NCBI RefSeq assembly: GCF_004745825.1
Contig: NZ_SRLA01000006.1
Coordinates: forward strand, 124,001 to 188,000
DNA from: Hymenobacter fodinae
GTDB taxonomy: Bacteria; Bacteroidota; Bacteroidia; Cytophagales; Hymenobacteraceae
DNA length: 64,000 nt
Reading direction: 5' to 3'
Position numbers and translations under genes: made by a program. Positions 34,136-42,489 of the stretch are shown here, piece by piece; position 1 is the stretch's first letter, and each line of letters opens with the position of its first letter. The notes beneath the pieces were generated by a model. It searched no databases. It was not told the origin of the DNA and saw only the letters and a list, made by a program, of their open reading frames with translations.

Positions 34136-34409
34136 CGACGCAGGGAATACTAAATGTGAGGACAATGATGAGTTCTGACTTGAAACCCAGTACTTTCCCA
34201 CTAATCTAAGCCAACTCAGCTCATCAACTGCCTTCCTGAAACTTGGCGAAACCTCTCATTCTGCCGCGCAATACCGCATTGGTGTGCGCAAATAGTCTTA
34301 AATAGTACGTCGATTTGAGTGGTGACTTCTGATGCCGCCCTGGTCTTTCTACCATATGCCCCCATTTTCCTTTCAATAAGCACACTTTTTCATTCTTTGT
34401 AGTAGCATC

Positions 34410-36092
34410 ATGCATCAGCTTGCCACTCTAGATTACATTGTTTTCTTCATCTATTTCCTGATAGTTGCCGGGTACGGCATCTGGATCTACCGGCGGAAGA
34501 CAGGGCACGACGGCACCATTGAAGGTGATTCCAAGGACTACTTCTTGGCGGAAGGCTCCCTAACCTGGTGGGCCATTGGCTCATCCCTCATTGCCTCCAA
34601 CATCTCCGCCGAGCAAATGGTGGGTATGTCGGCTTCAGGCTTTAAGATGGGCCTAGCTATTGCCACCTACGAGTGGATGGCTGCCCTCACCCTCATCATC
34701 GTGGCTGTGTTCTTCATTCCGGTGTACCTGAAGAACAAGATTTCCACCATGCCGCAGTTCCTGCACCAGCGCTACAACGGCACGGTGGCCATGATTATGG
34801 CCATTTTCTGGTTGGCGCTGTACGTGGTAGTAAATCTTACATCCATTTTGTACCTCGGCGCCATTGCCGTGAGCAGCGTTTCGGGGCTGGGCCTCAACTT
34901 CTGCATGTACGCCCTGGCCATCTTCGCCATCATCATCACGCTGGGTGGTATGAAGGTAATTGGCTTCACCGACGTAATTCAGGTGTTCTTCCTGATTCTG
35001 GGTGGCCTAGCTACCACCTACTTGGCTCTGAATCTGGTGGCTGAGCACTACGGCCAATCGGGCGTGCTAAGCGGCTTTAAGCTCATGACGGAGCAGGCCA
35101 ACGACCACTTCCACATGATTCTGGACCGCAAGAATGAAAACTACCTCGACCTGCCCGGCCTCACGGTTCTGCTGGGTGGTATGTGGATTGTGAACCTGAA
35201 CTACTGGGGCTGCAACCAGTACATCACCCAGCGCGCCCTGGGCGCCGACCTGCCCACGGCCCGCAACGGTCTGCTCTTCGCTGGCTTCCTGAAGCTGTTC
35301 ATGCCCGTGATTGTAGTACTGCCTGGTATTGCTGCTTTCATCCTGTATAAGGAAAATATCTTTGGTGCTGAGATGATGCAGGACGGTGAACTGAACCCTG
35401 ACCGCGCTTACCCCGTGCTGCTCAACATTCTGCCCGTAGGCCTGAAAGGATTGTCGTTTGCCGCTCTTACTGCCGCTGTAGTAGCCTCGCTAGCCGGTAA
35501 GGCCAACTCCATTGCCACCATCTTCACCCTCGACATCTACAAGAAAGTACTCAACACCGGGGCAAGCGAAAAGCGCTTGGTGAGCGTGGGTAAGATTGCC
35601 GTAGTAGTTGCGGTACTGCTGGGCGTGCTGATTGCTCCGTTCCTGGGCATTGATAAGAAAGGGGGCTTCCAGTTCATTCAGGAGTATACAGGCTTTGTGT
35701 CGCCGGGTATCTTCGCCATGTTCATCCTGGGCTTCTTCTGGAAGCGTGCCACTTCGGCCGCGGCCCTGTTCGCCACCATTGGCGGCTTCCTGCTGTCTAT
35801 CTTCTTCAAGTTCCTGCCCACTTTCGCTGACCTGTCGGGTCTGGCGCCCTTCGGCTTCTCCGTACAGAATGCAGCTGGCGTGTATGAAATCCCGTTCCTC
35901 GACCGGATGGGCTTCGTATTCATCATCTGCATCATTGCTATGGTTCTGATTAGCCTGCTGCAGACCAGCCGCGGTGTGAAAACCAATGGCTTGGAAGTTG
36001 ATGCCAGCATGTTCGTGCCCAACCGCGGTTTTGCCATCGGCTCCATGATCATCATTGTAATCCTGACTACTCTCTACACCATCTATTGGTAA
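34410..36092 (+). CDS. Sodium/solute symporter (SSS family), SGLT-like
   Basis: A 560-residue inner membrane sodium-coupled symporter with about 14 transmembrane helices. Typical motifs: LDYIVFFIYFLIVAGYGIW at the N-terminus, DYFLAEGSLTWWAIGSSLIASNISAEQMVGMSASG (family signature region), YLGAIAVSS, and NYWGCNQYITQRALGA. The vSGLT-like pattern suggests a sugar such as a pentose or hexose. Placed downstream of the GH43/SusCD cluster and on the same strand, it probably imports monosaccharides released in the periplasm. A double hairpin follows. Confidence 0.9.
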   Translation: MHQLATLDYIVFFIYFLIVAGYGIWIYRRKTGHDGTIEGDSKDYFLAEGSLTWWAIGSSLIASNISAEQMVGMSASGFKMGLAIATYEWMAALTLIIVAVFFIPVYLKNKISTMPQFLHQRYNGTVAMIMAIFWLALYVVVNLTSILYLGAIAVSSVSGLGLNFCMYALAIFAIIITLGGMKVIGFTDVIQVFFLILGGLATTYLALNLVAEHYGQSGVLSGFKLMTEQANDHFHMILDRKNENYLDLPGLTVLLGGMWIVNLNYWGCNQYITQRALGADLPTARNGLLFAGFLKLFMPVIVVLPGIAAFILYKENIFGAEMMQDGELNPDRAYPVLLNILPVGLKGLSFAALTAAVVASLAGKANSIATIFTLDIYKKVLNTGASEKRLVSVGKIAVVVAVLLGVLIAPFLGIDKKGGFQFIQEYTGFVSPGIFAMFILGFFWKRATSAAALFATIGGFLLSIFFKFLPTFADLSGLAPFGFSVQNAAGVYEIPFLDRMGFVFIICIIAMVLISLLQTSRGVKTNGLEVDASMFVPNRGFAIGSMIIIVILTTLYTIYW

Positions 36093-36097
36093 GGAGC

Positions 36098-36132
36098 ACT
36101 GGCCTAGCGGCAACGGCTGCCGCTAGGCCAGT
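36098..36132. repeat. Inverted pair of CTAGGCC motifs forming a hairpin
   Basis: ACTGGCCTAGCGGCA (36098-36112) and TGCCGCTAGGCCAGT (36118-36132) are exact 15-base complements around ACGGC. Located just after the symporter stop and directly before a second hairpin. Confidence 0.75.
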
Positions 36133-36137
36133 AGCAT

Positions 36138-36183
36138 AAACAAAGAGGCCCGTTTCCAAGAGTGGAAACGGGCCTCTTTGTTT
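36138..36183. terminator. Bidirectional terminator, 21-bp perfect stem
   Basis: Arms 36138-36158 and 36163-36183 are exact complements around AGAG, with A-tract on the left and T-tract on the right, so it can act on both convergent genes. Confidence 0.88.
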
Positions 36184-36210
36184 AGAGCCATAGTTTGGGC
36201 TAGGCCACCA

Positions 36211-36522
36211 TTAATAAAAATCGAAGCTAAGAATGGAGCGCAAGGGGAGAGCGATACCTGATTTCAGGGTCAAATACTCCTCGTGCGTGGCCCACACGGT
36301 AGTGTGCACGCGCTTGATCACGCCATCATCGGTGCGGAAGTAGATGTCCAGTTTGCCGTGGTAGGCGTTGCCGAGCGTAGAGGCCCGCTCGGCATCGTGG
36401 CGGCGGCGCTGGATGGCCGCTTTATCCGTTAAAACATCCTCCGGCGCAAAACGCAGCTGGGGAATGGTTTCCTTCTCAATAGTTTCAACGGCCGGATCGG
36501 TGGTTTTCAGTTCAGGTAACAT
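36211..36522 (-). CDS. Small conserved hypothetical protein
   Basis: A 103-residue soluble protein with no signal peptide or recognised domain. Composition is mixed alpha/beta: a charged helix (TDKAAIQRRRHDAERASTLGNA) followed by strands KLDIYFRTDDG, KRVHTTVWATHEEYLTLKSG and LPLRSILSFDFY. I recall similar short proteins across Cytophagales but know no function. The ATG at 36522 gives a compact protein; further upstream codons look non-coding. It may be co-transcribed with the acyl-CoA reductase gene 118 bases upstream. Confidence 0.7.
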   Translation of the reverse strand: MLPELKTTDPAVETIEKETIPQLRFAPEDVLTDKAAIQRRRHDAERASTLGNAYHGKLDIYFRTDDGVIKRVHTTVWATHEEYLTLKSGIALPLRSILSFDFY

Positions 36523-36640
36523 GACGCAAATAGGGTAAGTCGAGGTTAGAAAGCCTGGGCAACTAAAGTGGTAACTACCACGTGAAGAACGCGTGAGGTG
36601 CCGCACTGGTATAGGAATACCCGGCTCTTATCTCGTTTGT

Positions 36641-37654
36641 TTACGCCAGTTCTGCTAAAAAGGCCATGGTATCTACGCCATCCGCGTAATCGGCAATGCC
36701 CGGCTCCTGCGCCCGCCCCAACGGAAAGCTACCTGGATACAGCCCCCCCGACGATACCAAACACTGGGTCTGGGCGGCCACGTCGGTGAGCTGATCTACC
36801 AAGTCTACCTCACTGGTATACTGGCTGTAATGGAGCACCGATATAGGGGAGACCAGCTGGGCGTTTTCCGTGACTAGCAGGAAGCCAGAGTCGAAGTGGG
36901 GCACGCGGTTTACCAGCAGAATGCTCTTATTGTAATCGTAGTTGTTTTGGTAGCGGTTGTGCTCCAGCACGTGATGCCAAGGCGCCAGCGAGTCGAGCAG
37001 CTCCTTGAAATTATAGCCCGCGGGCACGTACAGCTTGCTCACGTTGCGGCAGCCCAGGCCGTAGTACCGGAAAATATCGGCGCCCAACAGGCCTAGATCA
37101 TGCTCCGACTCGCGGCCCGTGATGATGGCCAAGCTGGTACGGTTGCGGCGGATGATATTGGGCTTCTTGCCGAAGTAGTACTCGAAGTACCGGGAGGTAT
37201 TGTCGGAACCGGTGGCAATGAAGGCATCGGCGGCATTGAGGCGCTCCACAAACTGCAGGCGCTCTGCGAACCGAGGTTCCAGGCGCACTAACTCACTAGA
37301 TATCCAGCGCATCAGGAAGGTATCGTCCTTGCTGAGCTTAGCCAGCAGCGTGTGGCCCGAAAGCAGCACGCACAGCAAATCATGGAAGCCCACCAGCGGA
37401 ATGTTGCCGGCCATTACCACCCCAATTTGCCGGGGAGTGGTGGGCTCGGGGCGGTAGCGCGCGGCCCACTGGCGTAGGGGCTCTTCTTGCAACAAGTGCG
37501 CAATGCCTTTAATGGCGGCCGCCACGTTGGGGCGGTCGAACCAGGGGTTTTGGTTACGGGTGCGGTACGCCAGCTCCGTAATTTCTTCGTCGGGAAGTTG
37601 GGTGAGATGGTGGCCTAGCGCTACGAATGCAGCTAATCGTTCGGAGTGATTCAT
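36641..37654 (-). CDS. Acyl-CoA reductase, LuxC-like
   Basis: A 337-residue aldehyde-dehydrogenase superfamily enzyme like LuxC, which reduces acyl-CoA or acyl-protein thioesters to aldehyde with NADPH. Motifs: VVMAGNIPLVGFHDLL, FIATGSDNTSRYFEYYF, and catalytic Cys202 in YYGLGCRNVSKLYVP. It is shorter than LuxC itself (about 480 residues). Divergent ferredoxin gene and paired promoter boxes suggest shared use, but the physiological acyl chain is unknown. Confidence 0.85.
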   Translation of the reverse strand: MNHSERLAAFVALGHHLTQLPDEEITELAYRTRNQNPWFDRPNVAAAIKGIAHLLQEEPLRQWAARYRPEPTTPRQIGVVMAGNIPLVGFHDLLCVLLSGHTLLAKLSKDDTFLMRWISSELVRLEPRFAERLQFVERLNAADAFIATGSDNTSRYFEYYFGKKPNIIRRNRTSLAIITGRESEHDLGLLGADIFRYYGLGCRNVSKLYVPAGYNFKELLDSLAPWHHVLEHNRYQNNYDYNKSILLVNRVPHFDSGFLLVTENAQLVSPISVLHYSQYTSEVDLVDQLTDVAAQTQCLVSSGGLYPGSFPLGRAQEPGIADYADGVDTMAFLAELA

Positions 37655-37678
37655 TAGGGAGAAACAAAATCAATGCAT

Positions 37679-37717
37679 CAAAAGTAGTCAAGAGTGTACG
37701 GCTAATTTCTAATTTTG
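37679..37717. promoter_or_regulatory. Paired divergent -7 boxes (acyl-CoA reductase / ferredoxin)
   Basis: Minus strand TACTTTTG at 37679-37686 faces the acyl-CoA reductase; plus strand TAATTTTG at 37710-37717 faces the ferredoxin. Both match TAnnTTTG exactly, 23 bases apart back to back. Confidence 0.6.
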
Positions 37718-37794
37718 CCCGTTCGCGCACCTTCCATCGTGCGTATATGTTCTTATTGACTCTCTTCACCTCACTCCCAAACGAACTATAGGCT

Positions 37795-38145
37795 ATGGCC
37801 ATCATGATAACCGACGAGTGCATCAACTGTGGTGCCTGCGAACCGGAATGCCCCAACACTGCGATTTACGAGGGCGGTGCCCAGTGGCGCTGGGCCGATG
37901 GCACCAGCCTCAAGGAAGTAGAAATTGACGGCGGCTCAGTGGTGTCGGGTGTTGCTCCGCAAACCCCGATTTCTGATGAGTACTACTACATTGTGTCGGA
38001 CAAGTGCACCGAGTGCGTGGGTTTCCATGAGGAGCCCCAGTGCGCGGCCGTCTGCCCCGTCGACTGCTGCGTGGATGACCCCGACTACCGCGAAGCGCAA
38101 CAGGATCTGCTCAAGAAAAAGCAGTGGCTGCACCAAGAGGCCTAG
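37795..38145 (+). CDS. 4Fe-4S dicluster ferredoxin
   Basis: A 116-residue electron carrier with two cysteine motifs: Cys9, 12, 15 and 19 in CINCGACEPECP, and Cys71, 74, 83 and 87 in CTECVGFHEEPQCAAVCP. The eight-residue insertion in the second motif (CxxCx8CxxxC) is typical of the YfhL/FdxN-like Alvin group of 2[4Fe-4S] ferredoxins. Partner enzyme unknown; the divergent acyl-CoA reductase is a candidate. The TAG stop is inside GGCCTAGGCC. Confidence 0.92.
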   Translation: MAIMITDECINCGACEPECPNTAIYEGGAQWRWADGTSLKEVEIDGGSVVSGVAPQTPISDEYYYIVSDKCTECVGFHEEPQCAAVCPVDCCVDDPDYREAQQDLLKKKQWLHQEA

Positions 38146-38169
38146 GCCTCTTGCCACGCACTACCGCAC

Positions 38170-38204
38170 ACGAAGAGCCGCTCCTGGAGCGGCTCTTCGT
38201 ATTT
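38170..38204 (+). terminator. Rho-independent terminator after ferredoxin
   Basis: ACGAAGAGCCGCTCC (38170-38184) and GGAGCGGCTCTTCGT (38186-38200) are exact complements, followed by ATTT. Confidence 0.8.
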
Positions 38205-38260
38205 CTAGGCCACTCTGTAGCCTCTAGAATTACCGCATTTCCCGCCTTCTTCGAAATGCC

Positions 38261-38268
38261 TACTTTTG
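38261..38268 (+). promoter_or_regulatory. Putative -7 box TACTTTTG for valS
   Basis: Exact TAnnTTTG match 29 bases before the valS ATG. Confidence 0.55.
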
Positions 38269-38297
38269 TCCCTATTCTGAACTGATTCCCTCCGACG

Positions 38298-40928
38298 ATG
38301 TCCATCGCCAAAACCTATACCCCCGCCGACGTTGAAGCCAAATGGTACCAGCGCTGGCAGGAGCAGGGCTTCTTCAAAGCCAAAGCCAACCCTCGTAAAC
38401 AGCCGTATTCGGTAGTGATTCCGCCGCCCAACGTAACGGGCGTGCTGCACATGGGCCACATGCTGAACAATACCATTCAGGATGTGCTGGTGCGCCGGGC
38501 GCGCATGCAGGGCAAGGAAGCGTGCTGGGTACCCGGCACCGACCATGCCTCCATTGCCACCGAAGCCAAGGTAGTGGCCTTGCTGAAGGAGCAGGGAATT
38601 GAGAAGAAGGACCTCACGCGCGAGCAGTTCCTGGAGCATGCCTTTGCCTGGAAAGAGAAATATGGCGGCATTATTCTGGAGCAGCTCAAGCAACTCGGCG
38701 CCTCCTGCGACTGGGACCGTACGCGCTTTACTATGGAGCCCGAGCTGACTGAAGCCGTACTGCGCGTGTTCGTAGACCTGCACCAGAAGGGTCTGATTTA
38801 CCGCGGCATTCGGATGGTAAACTGGGACCCGCAGAGCCAGACGGCCATCAGCGACGAAGAAGTAATTCCGAAGGACGTGATGGCCAAGATGTATCACCTG
38901 CGGTACGAGGTAGTAGGCCAGGACGGGCAGTTCTTGACCGTAGCCACTTCGCGCCCGGAAACCATTATGGCCGACGTGGCCGTGGCCGTGAACCCGAATG
39001 ACCCACGCTACACCCACCTGCACGGCGCGAAAGTGCGCATTCCGCTGCTAGGCCGCGAGATTCCGGTAATTCAGGATGAATATGTGAGTATCGACTTCGG
39101 AACGGGTGCGCTGAAAGTAACGCCCGCCCACGATCTGAACGACTACGAACTGGGCGTGAAGCACAACTTGCCGGTTATCGACATTCTCAACAACGATGGC
39201 TCGTTGAATGAGAAGGCGGTGCTCTACGTAGGCCAGGACCGCTTTGCCGCCCGCCGCAACATTGTGAAAGATCTGGAGGAGGCCGGCCACTTGGTAAAAG
39301 TAGAGGAGTACGCTAGCATCGTGCAGACCTCGGAGCGCACCAAAGCCGTAATTGAGCCCCGCTTGAGCATGCAGTGGTTCCTGAAAATGGAACACCTAGC
39401 TAAGCCGGCGCTGGAGGTAGTGGAAAGCGACCAAGTAAAGCTGCATCCCGCCAAGTTCAAAAACACCTACCGCGTGTGGATGGAGAACGTACACGACTGG
39501 TGTATTTCGCGGCAGCTGTGGTGGGGCCAGCAGATTCCGGCCTACTACCTACCCGATGGCACTTATGTGGTAGCCCTCACGCCCGCCGAAGCCCTGGAAC
39601 TGGCCCGCGCCCAGAGCGGCAACGCTAATCTCCAGCTCTCCGACCTGCGCCAGGATGAAGACGTGCTGGATACCTGGTTCTCCTCGTGGCTGTGGCCGAT
39701 TTCGGTGTTTGATGGGTTCAAGGACCCCGATAATGCCGATATCAACTACTTCTATCCCACGAACGACCTCGTAACTGGCCCGGATATTCTGTTCTTCTGG
39801 GTGGCCCGTATGATTATGGCCGGCCTAGAATTCCGCAAGGATATTCCGTTCCGCAACGTGTACCTGACCGGTATTGTGCGCGACTCCCAGGGCCGTAAGA
39901 TGAGCAAGCAGCTCGGCAACTCGCCCGACCCGCTCGACCTCATCAAGCAATTTGGGGCCGATGGCGTGCGGACCGGTATGCTATTCTCGGCTCCGGCCGG
40001 CAATGACTTGCTCTACGACGAGAAGCTGGTGGAGCAGGGCCGCAACTTCTGCAACAAGCTCTGGAACGCCTTCCGCCTCACGCAGGGCTGGGAAGTAGAT
40101 GCCGCGTTGCCCTTTGCCAATTCAACAGCGGTGGAGTGGTTCACGGCTAAGCTGCAAACCTCGCTGGCGGAAATAGATGAGCACTTCGAGAAATTCCGGA
40201 TGAGCGACGCGCTCATGACGGTGTACAAGCTGGTGTGGGACGACTTCTGCTCGGTATACCTGGAGATGATCAAGCCCGCGTATCAGGCCCCCATCGACCC
40301 TGAAACGTTGCGCCACACCACCGGCTTCCTGGAAACCCTGCTGAAGTTGCTGCACCCATTTATGCCTTTTATCACCGAAGAAATCTGGCATGAGCTGTCG
40401 GAACGCGGTCCTAAAGACTTCGTGTGCGTAGCTTCTTGGCCCAAGCAGCAGCCCGTAGCCGGTGCCCCTGAGCTGCTGGCCCGCATGGAGAAAGCCCTGG
40501 ACATTGTGGCGGGTGTGCGTAACATCCGAAACCAGAAAGGGCTAGGCCCCAACAAGCCTCTGACCCTGGCCGCCAAAACTGACGATGCAGAGCTGCTACA
40601 GACCTACGATGGTATCATCCGGAAGCTGGCTGCTCTCACCAAAATCAGCACCGTTGAGGCTGCGCCGGCGGCTTCTGTGGCGTTTGTATCGGGTGGGGCC
40701 GAGTTCTTCGTACCGCTGGAAGGCCAGATTGACCTCGGAGTAGAAAAGGAGCGCCTTACCAAGGAGTTGGAGTACACTCAAGGCTTCCGCGAGTCGGTGC
40801 TGAAAAAGCTCAGCAACGAGAAGTTTGTAGCCAATGCCAAAGCCGACCTGGTAGAACGCGAGCGGCAGAAGCTGGCCGACGCCGAGTCGAAGATTGCGGC
40901 CTTGGAGCAAAGCTTGGCAGTTCTGTAA
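38298..40928 (+). CDS. valS: Valine-tRNA ligase
   Basis: Class I aminoacyl-tRNA synthetase, 876 residues. HIGH motif as HMGH at 51-54 (PPPNVTGVLHMGHML), KMSKS loop as KMSKQ at 534-538, editing domain (about 190-340) with TSRPETIMADVAVAV, anticodon-binding domain (about 590-740) and the C-terminal coiled-coil arm (LGVEKERLTKELEYTQGFRESVLKKLSNEKF) that contacts tRNA. KMSKQ differs from KMSKS only in the last position. Complete, with its own promoter box and terminator. Confidence 0.97.
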   Translation: MSIAKTYTPADVEAKWYQRWQEQGFFKAKANPRKQPYSVVIPPPNVTGVLHMGHMLNNTIQDVLVRRARMQGKEACWVPGTDHASIATEAKVVALLKEQGIEKKDLTREQFLEHAFAWKEKYGGIILEQLKQLGASCDWDRTRFTMEPELTEAVLRVFVDLHQKGLIYRGIRMVNWDPQSQTAISDEEVIPKDVMAKMYHLRYEVVGQDGQFLTVATSRPETIMADVAVAVNPNDPRYTHLHGAKVRIPLLGREIPVIQDEYVSIDFGTGALKVTPAHDLNDYELGVKHNLPVIDILNNDGSLNEKAVLYVGQDRFAARRNIVKDLEEAGHLVKVEEYASIVQTSERTKAVIEPRLSMQWFLKMEHLAKPALEVVESDQVKLHPAKFKNTYRVWMENVHDWCISRQLWWGQQIPAYYLPDGTYVVALTPAEALELARAQSGNANLQLSDLRQDEDVLDTWFSSWLWPISVFDGFKDPDNADINYFYPTNDLVTGPDILFFWVARMIMAGLEFRKDIPFRNVYLTGIVRDSQGRKMSKQLGNSPDPLDLIKQFGADGVRTGMLFSAPAGNDLLYDEKLVEQGRNFCNKLWNAFRLTQGWEVDAALPFANSTAVEWFTAKLQTSLAEIDEHFEKFRMSDALMTVYKLVWDDFCSVYLEMIKPAYQAPIDPETLRHTTGFLETLLKLLHPFMPFITEEIWHELSERGPKDFVCVASWPKQQPVAGAPELLARMEKALDIVAGVRNIRNQKGLGPNKPLTLAAKTDDAELLQTYDGIIRKLAALTKISTVEAAPAASVAFVSGGAEFFVPLEGQIDLGVEKERLTKELEYTQGFRESVLKKLSNEKFVANAKADLVERERQKLADAESKIAALEQSLAVL

Positions 40929-40954
40929 GAACGAACTCCAGTAATTGAATACAA

Positions 40955-40988
40955 GAAAGGCCCGACACTGTAGTGTCGGGCCTTTCTC
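40955..40988 (+). terminator. Rho-independent terminator after valS
   Basis: GAAAGGCCCGACACT (40955-40969) and AGTGTCGGGCCTTTC (40972-40986) are exact complements, followed by TCAT; 27 bases after the stop. Confidence 0.85.
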
Positions 40989-41219
40989 ATTATCGGCCTC
41001 ATGTTATCGAATTAGATGGGCGAGATAAAGAATTTTTATGAATTGATTAAACGAAAGTTATATTTTTTGTCAGTTTAGTAATATATTGTTTTATCAAGGT
41101 ATATTGTAGTCGCGGAAACACTCGCGGCATACACATTCTAGCTAACTGCCTGATTGCCTTGCCTGCTCTATCTGATCTAGTGCGCTTGCACTTCTCTTCC
41201 CTCACCGAGTACACACACC

Positions 41220-42482
41220 GTGCATAAAAACGTTGAAATTGTGCTGATGCTGGCATCCTACGCTGTCCAAGGATTGGTATTGCTGGCCTGTCTGCACCTT
41301 TTCCTGCCACTGGTCGTGTTTTGGACATTTCGTCGGAAAATACGGGAAATGCTAGCGCCACCAGCTGCCTCAGGTGCCACGCCACCTACCACGGAGTTTG
41401 TCTTGCTGATTCCGGCGCACAACGAGGCGGAATTACTGCCTGCGTTGTTGACCAGCATCAAAGCGCAGCATTATCCGGCCCAGCTAATTACCCCCGTCGT
41501 TATTGCCGACAATTGCCAGGATGCCACGGCGGCTATTGCCCGCAAAGCACAGGTGCTTTGCTTGGAGCGCTTTTCTGCGCCGCCATCCAACAAGATGCAG
41601 GCCTTGCTATTCGCTACCGAGACCTTTTTGGCCCAAGGCCTGTCGGGCCAACGGGTGGTATGCATTATCGACGCCGATTGTTACCTCGACCCGTACTTTT
41701 TGGTTGAGCTGAACCAAAGCTACACTCGGCCCAATGCTGCCCAGGCCATGCAATGCTACCGGTACGTGAGCAATACTTTTACCTCCGACGTAACAGTGCT
41801 TGATGCTGCCGCTGAGGCCTTGCGCCAATGTGTGTTGTCGGGTACGCGCAAGCTCATGGAGATGGATAACTTTATCTATGGGTTAGGCTTTACGGCCCGT
41901 GAACAGGTGTTTCGGGAGCTAATGGCGTTGCCTACCTACTCGCTGGCCGAAGACAAAGACTGGAAGGCTCATCTGGTAGAGCGCGGCGTAAAGGTTGACT
42001 ACTGCCCCAAAGCTCAGCTCAGCTACGTAGTGGTAACCGACAGTGTAGCCTTCCAGAAGCAGCGCAGCCGGTGGTTGGCCGGCCATTTTGAATCGATGAA
42101 AAAGCACGGGTTCCAGTTGCTAGGCCTAGGGCTGTTGCGGGCCAATCTAAGCCAGCTTGATTTTGCGTGCGAGTTGCTACAGCCGCCTCGCTCCCTTCTA
42201 TTGCTCTGCACAGTGATATTCGGCGTGCTATCGGTGTGGGCAAAGCAGTATGCGCTGGTGACCTGCTGGGTATGGTGGGGGCTAGCGCTTACGTTCTGCC
42301 TGTACGGCTTGCTAGGCCTGCGCCTGGTAAATGCCAAGCGAGAACAGTACTTGCTTATTTTCTCCGGGGCGGTACTTATTCTCAACGTTATTAAGTCGGC
42401 GGTGGCGGTGCTGCTGGGCAAGGGCGTGCAAACTTGGAGCGCCACCCGTACCTCATCCAAGCAGGGCGTAGCCGTTAAGTAA
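41220..42482 (+). CDS. Membrane glycosyltransferase, family 2
   Basis: A 420-residue inner membrane processive-type GT2. One N-terminal helix (about 8-32), cytosolic catalytic domain with LLIPAHNEAELLP, the metal-binding DxD as IIDADCYLD, the catalytic ED in LAEDKDW, and QRSRWLAGHF (Q/RxxRW, product-binding), then three C-terminal helices (about 315-405). The start is GTG at 41220; ATG at 41247 is the alternative. It is followed 7 bases later by a polysaccharide deacetylase, a pairing seen in PNAG-like or chitooligosaccharide synthesis. Confidence 0.88.
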   Translation: MHKNVEIVLMLASYAVQGLVLLACLHLFLPLVVFWTFRRKIREMLAPPAASGATPPTTEFVLLIPAHNEAELLPALLTSIKAQHYPAQLITPVVIADNCQDATAAIARKAQVLCLERFSAPPSNKMQALLFATETFLAQGLSGQRVVCIIDADCYLDPYFLVELNQSYTRPNAAQAMQCYRYVSNTFTSDVTVLDAAAEALRQCVLSGTRKLMEMDNFIYGLGFTAREQVFRELMALPTYSLAEDKDWKAHLVERGVKVDYCPKAQLSYVVVTDSVAFQKQRSRWLAGHFESMKKHGFQLLGLGLLRANLSQLDFACELLQPPRSLLLLCTVIFGVLSVWAKQYALVTCWVWWGLALTFCLYGLLGLRLVNAKREQYLLIFSGAVLILNVIKSAVAVLLGKGVQTWSATRTSSKQGVAVK

Positions 42483-42489
42483 CCAGTCA

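Larger units (their letters stand above)
33783..34409. other. Intergenic region with repeat and palindrome
   Basis: About 627 bases with no supportable gene. It contains a TCATCCTGAGC-type inverted repeat (33850-33955), several CTAGGCC motifs (near 33900, 34019 and 34069), a CGGAAATTT/AAATTTCCG palindrome (34109-34135) and a lone TGCGCAAA half-site near 34284. Confidence 0.6.

Noticed and set aside
34278..34300. TGCGCAAA near 34284 as a further LacI operator
   Set aside because: Only the left half matches; the right half (TAGTCTTA) does not, so it is not counted as an operator.
38205..39023. A 272-codon open frame opposite the start of valS
   Set aside because: Antisense to the catalytic domain of valyl-tRNA synthetase; no independent support.
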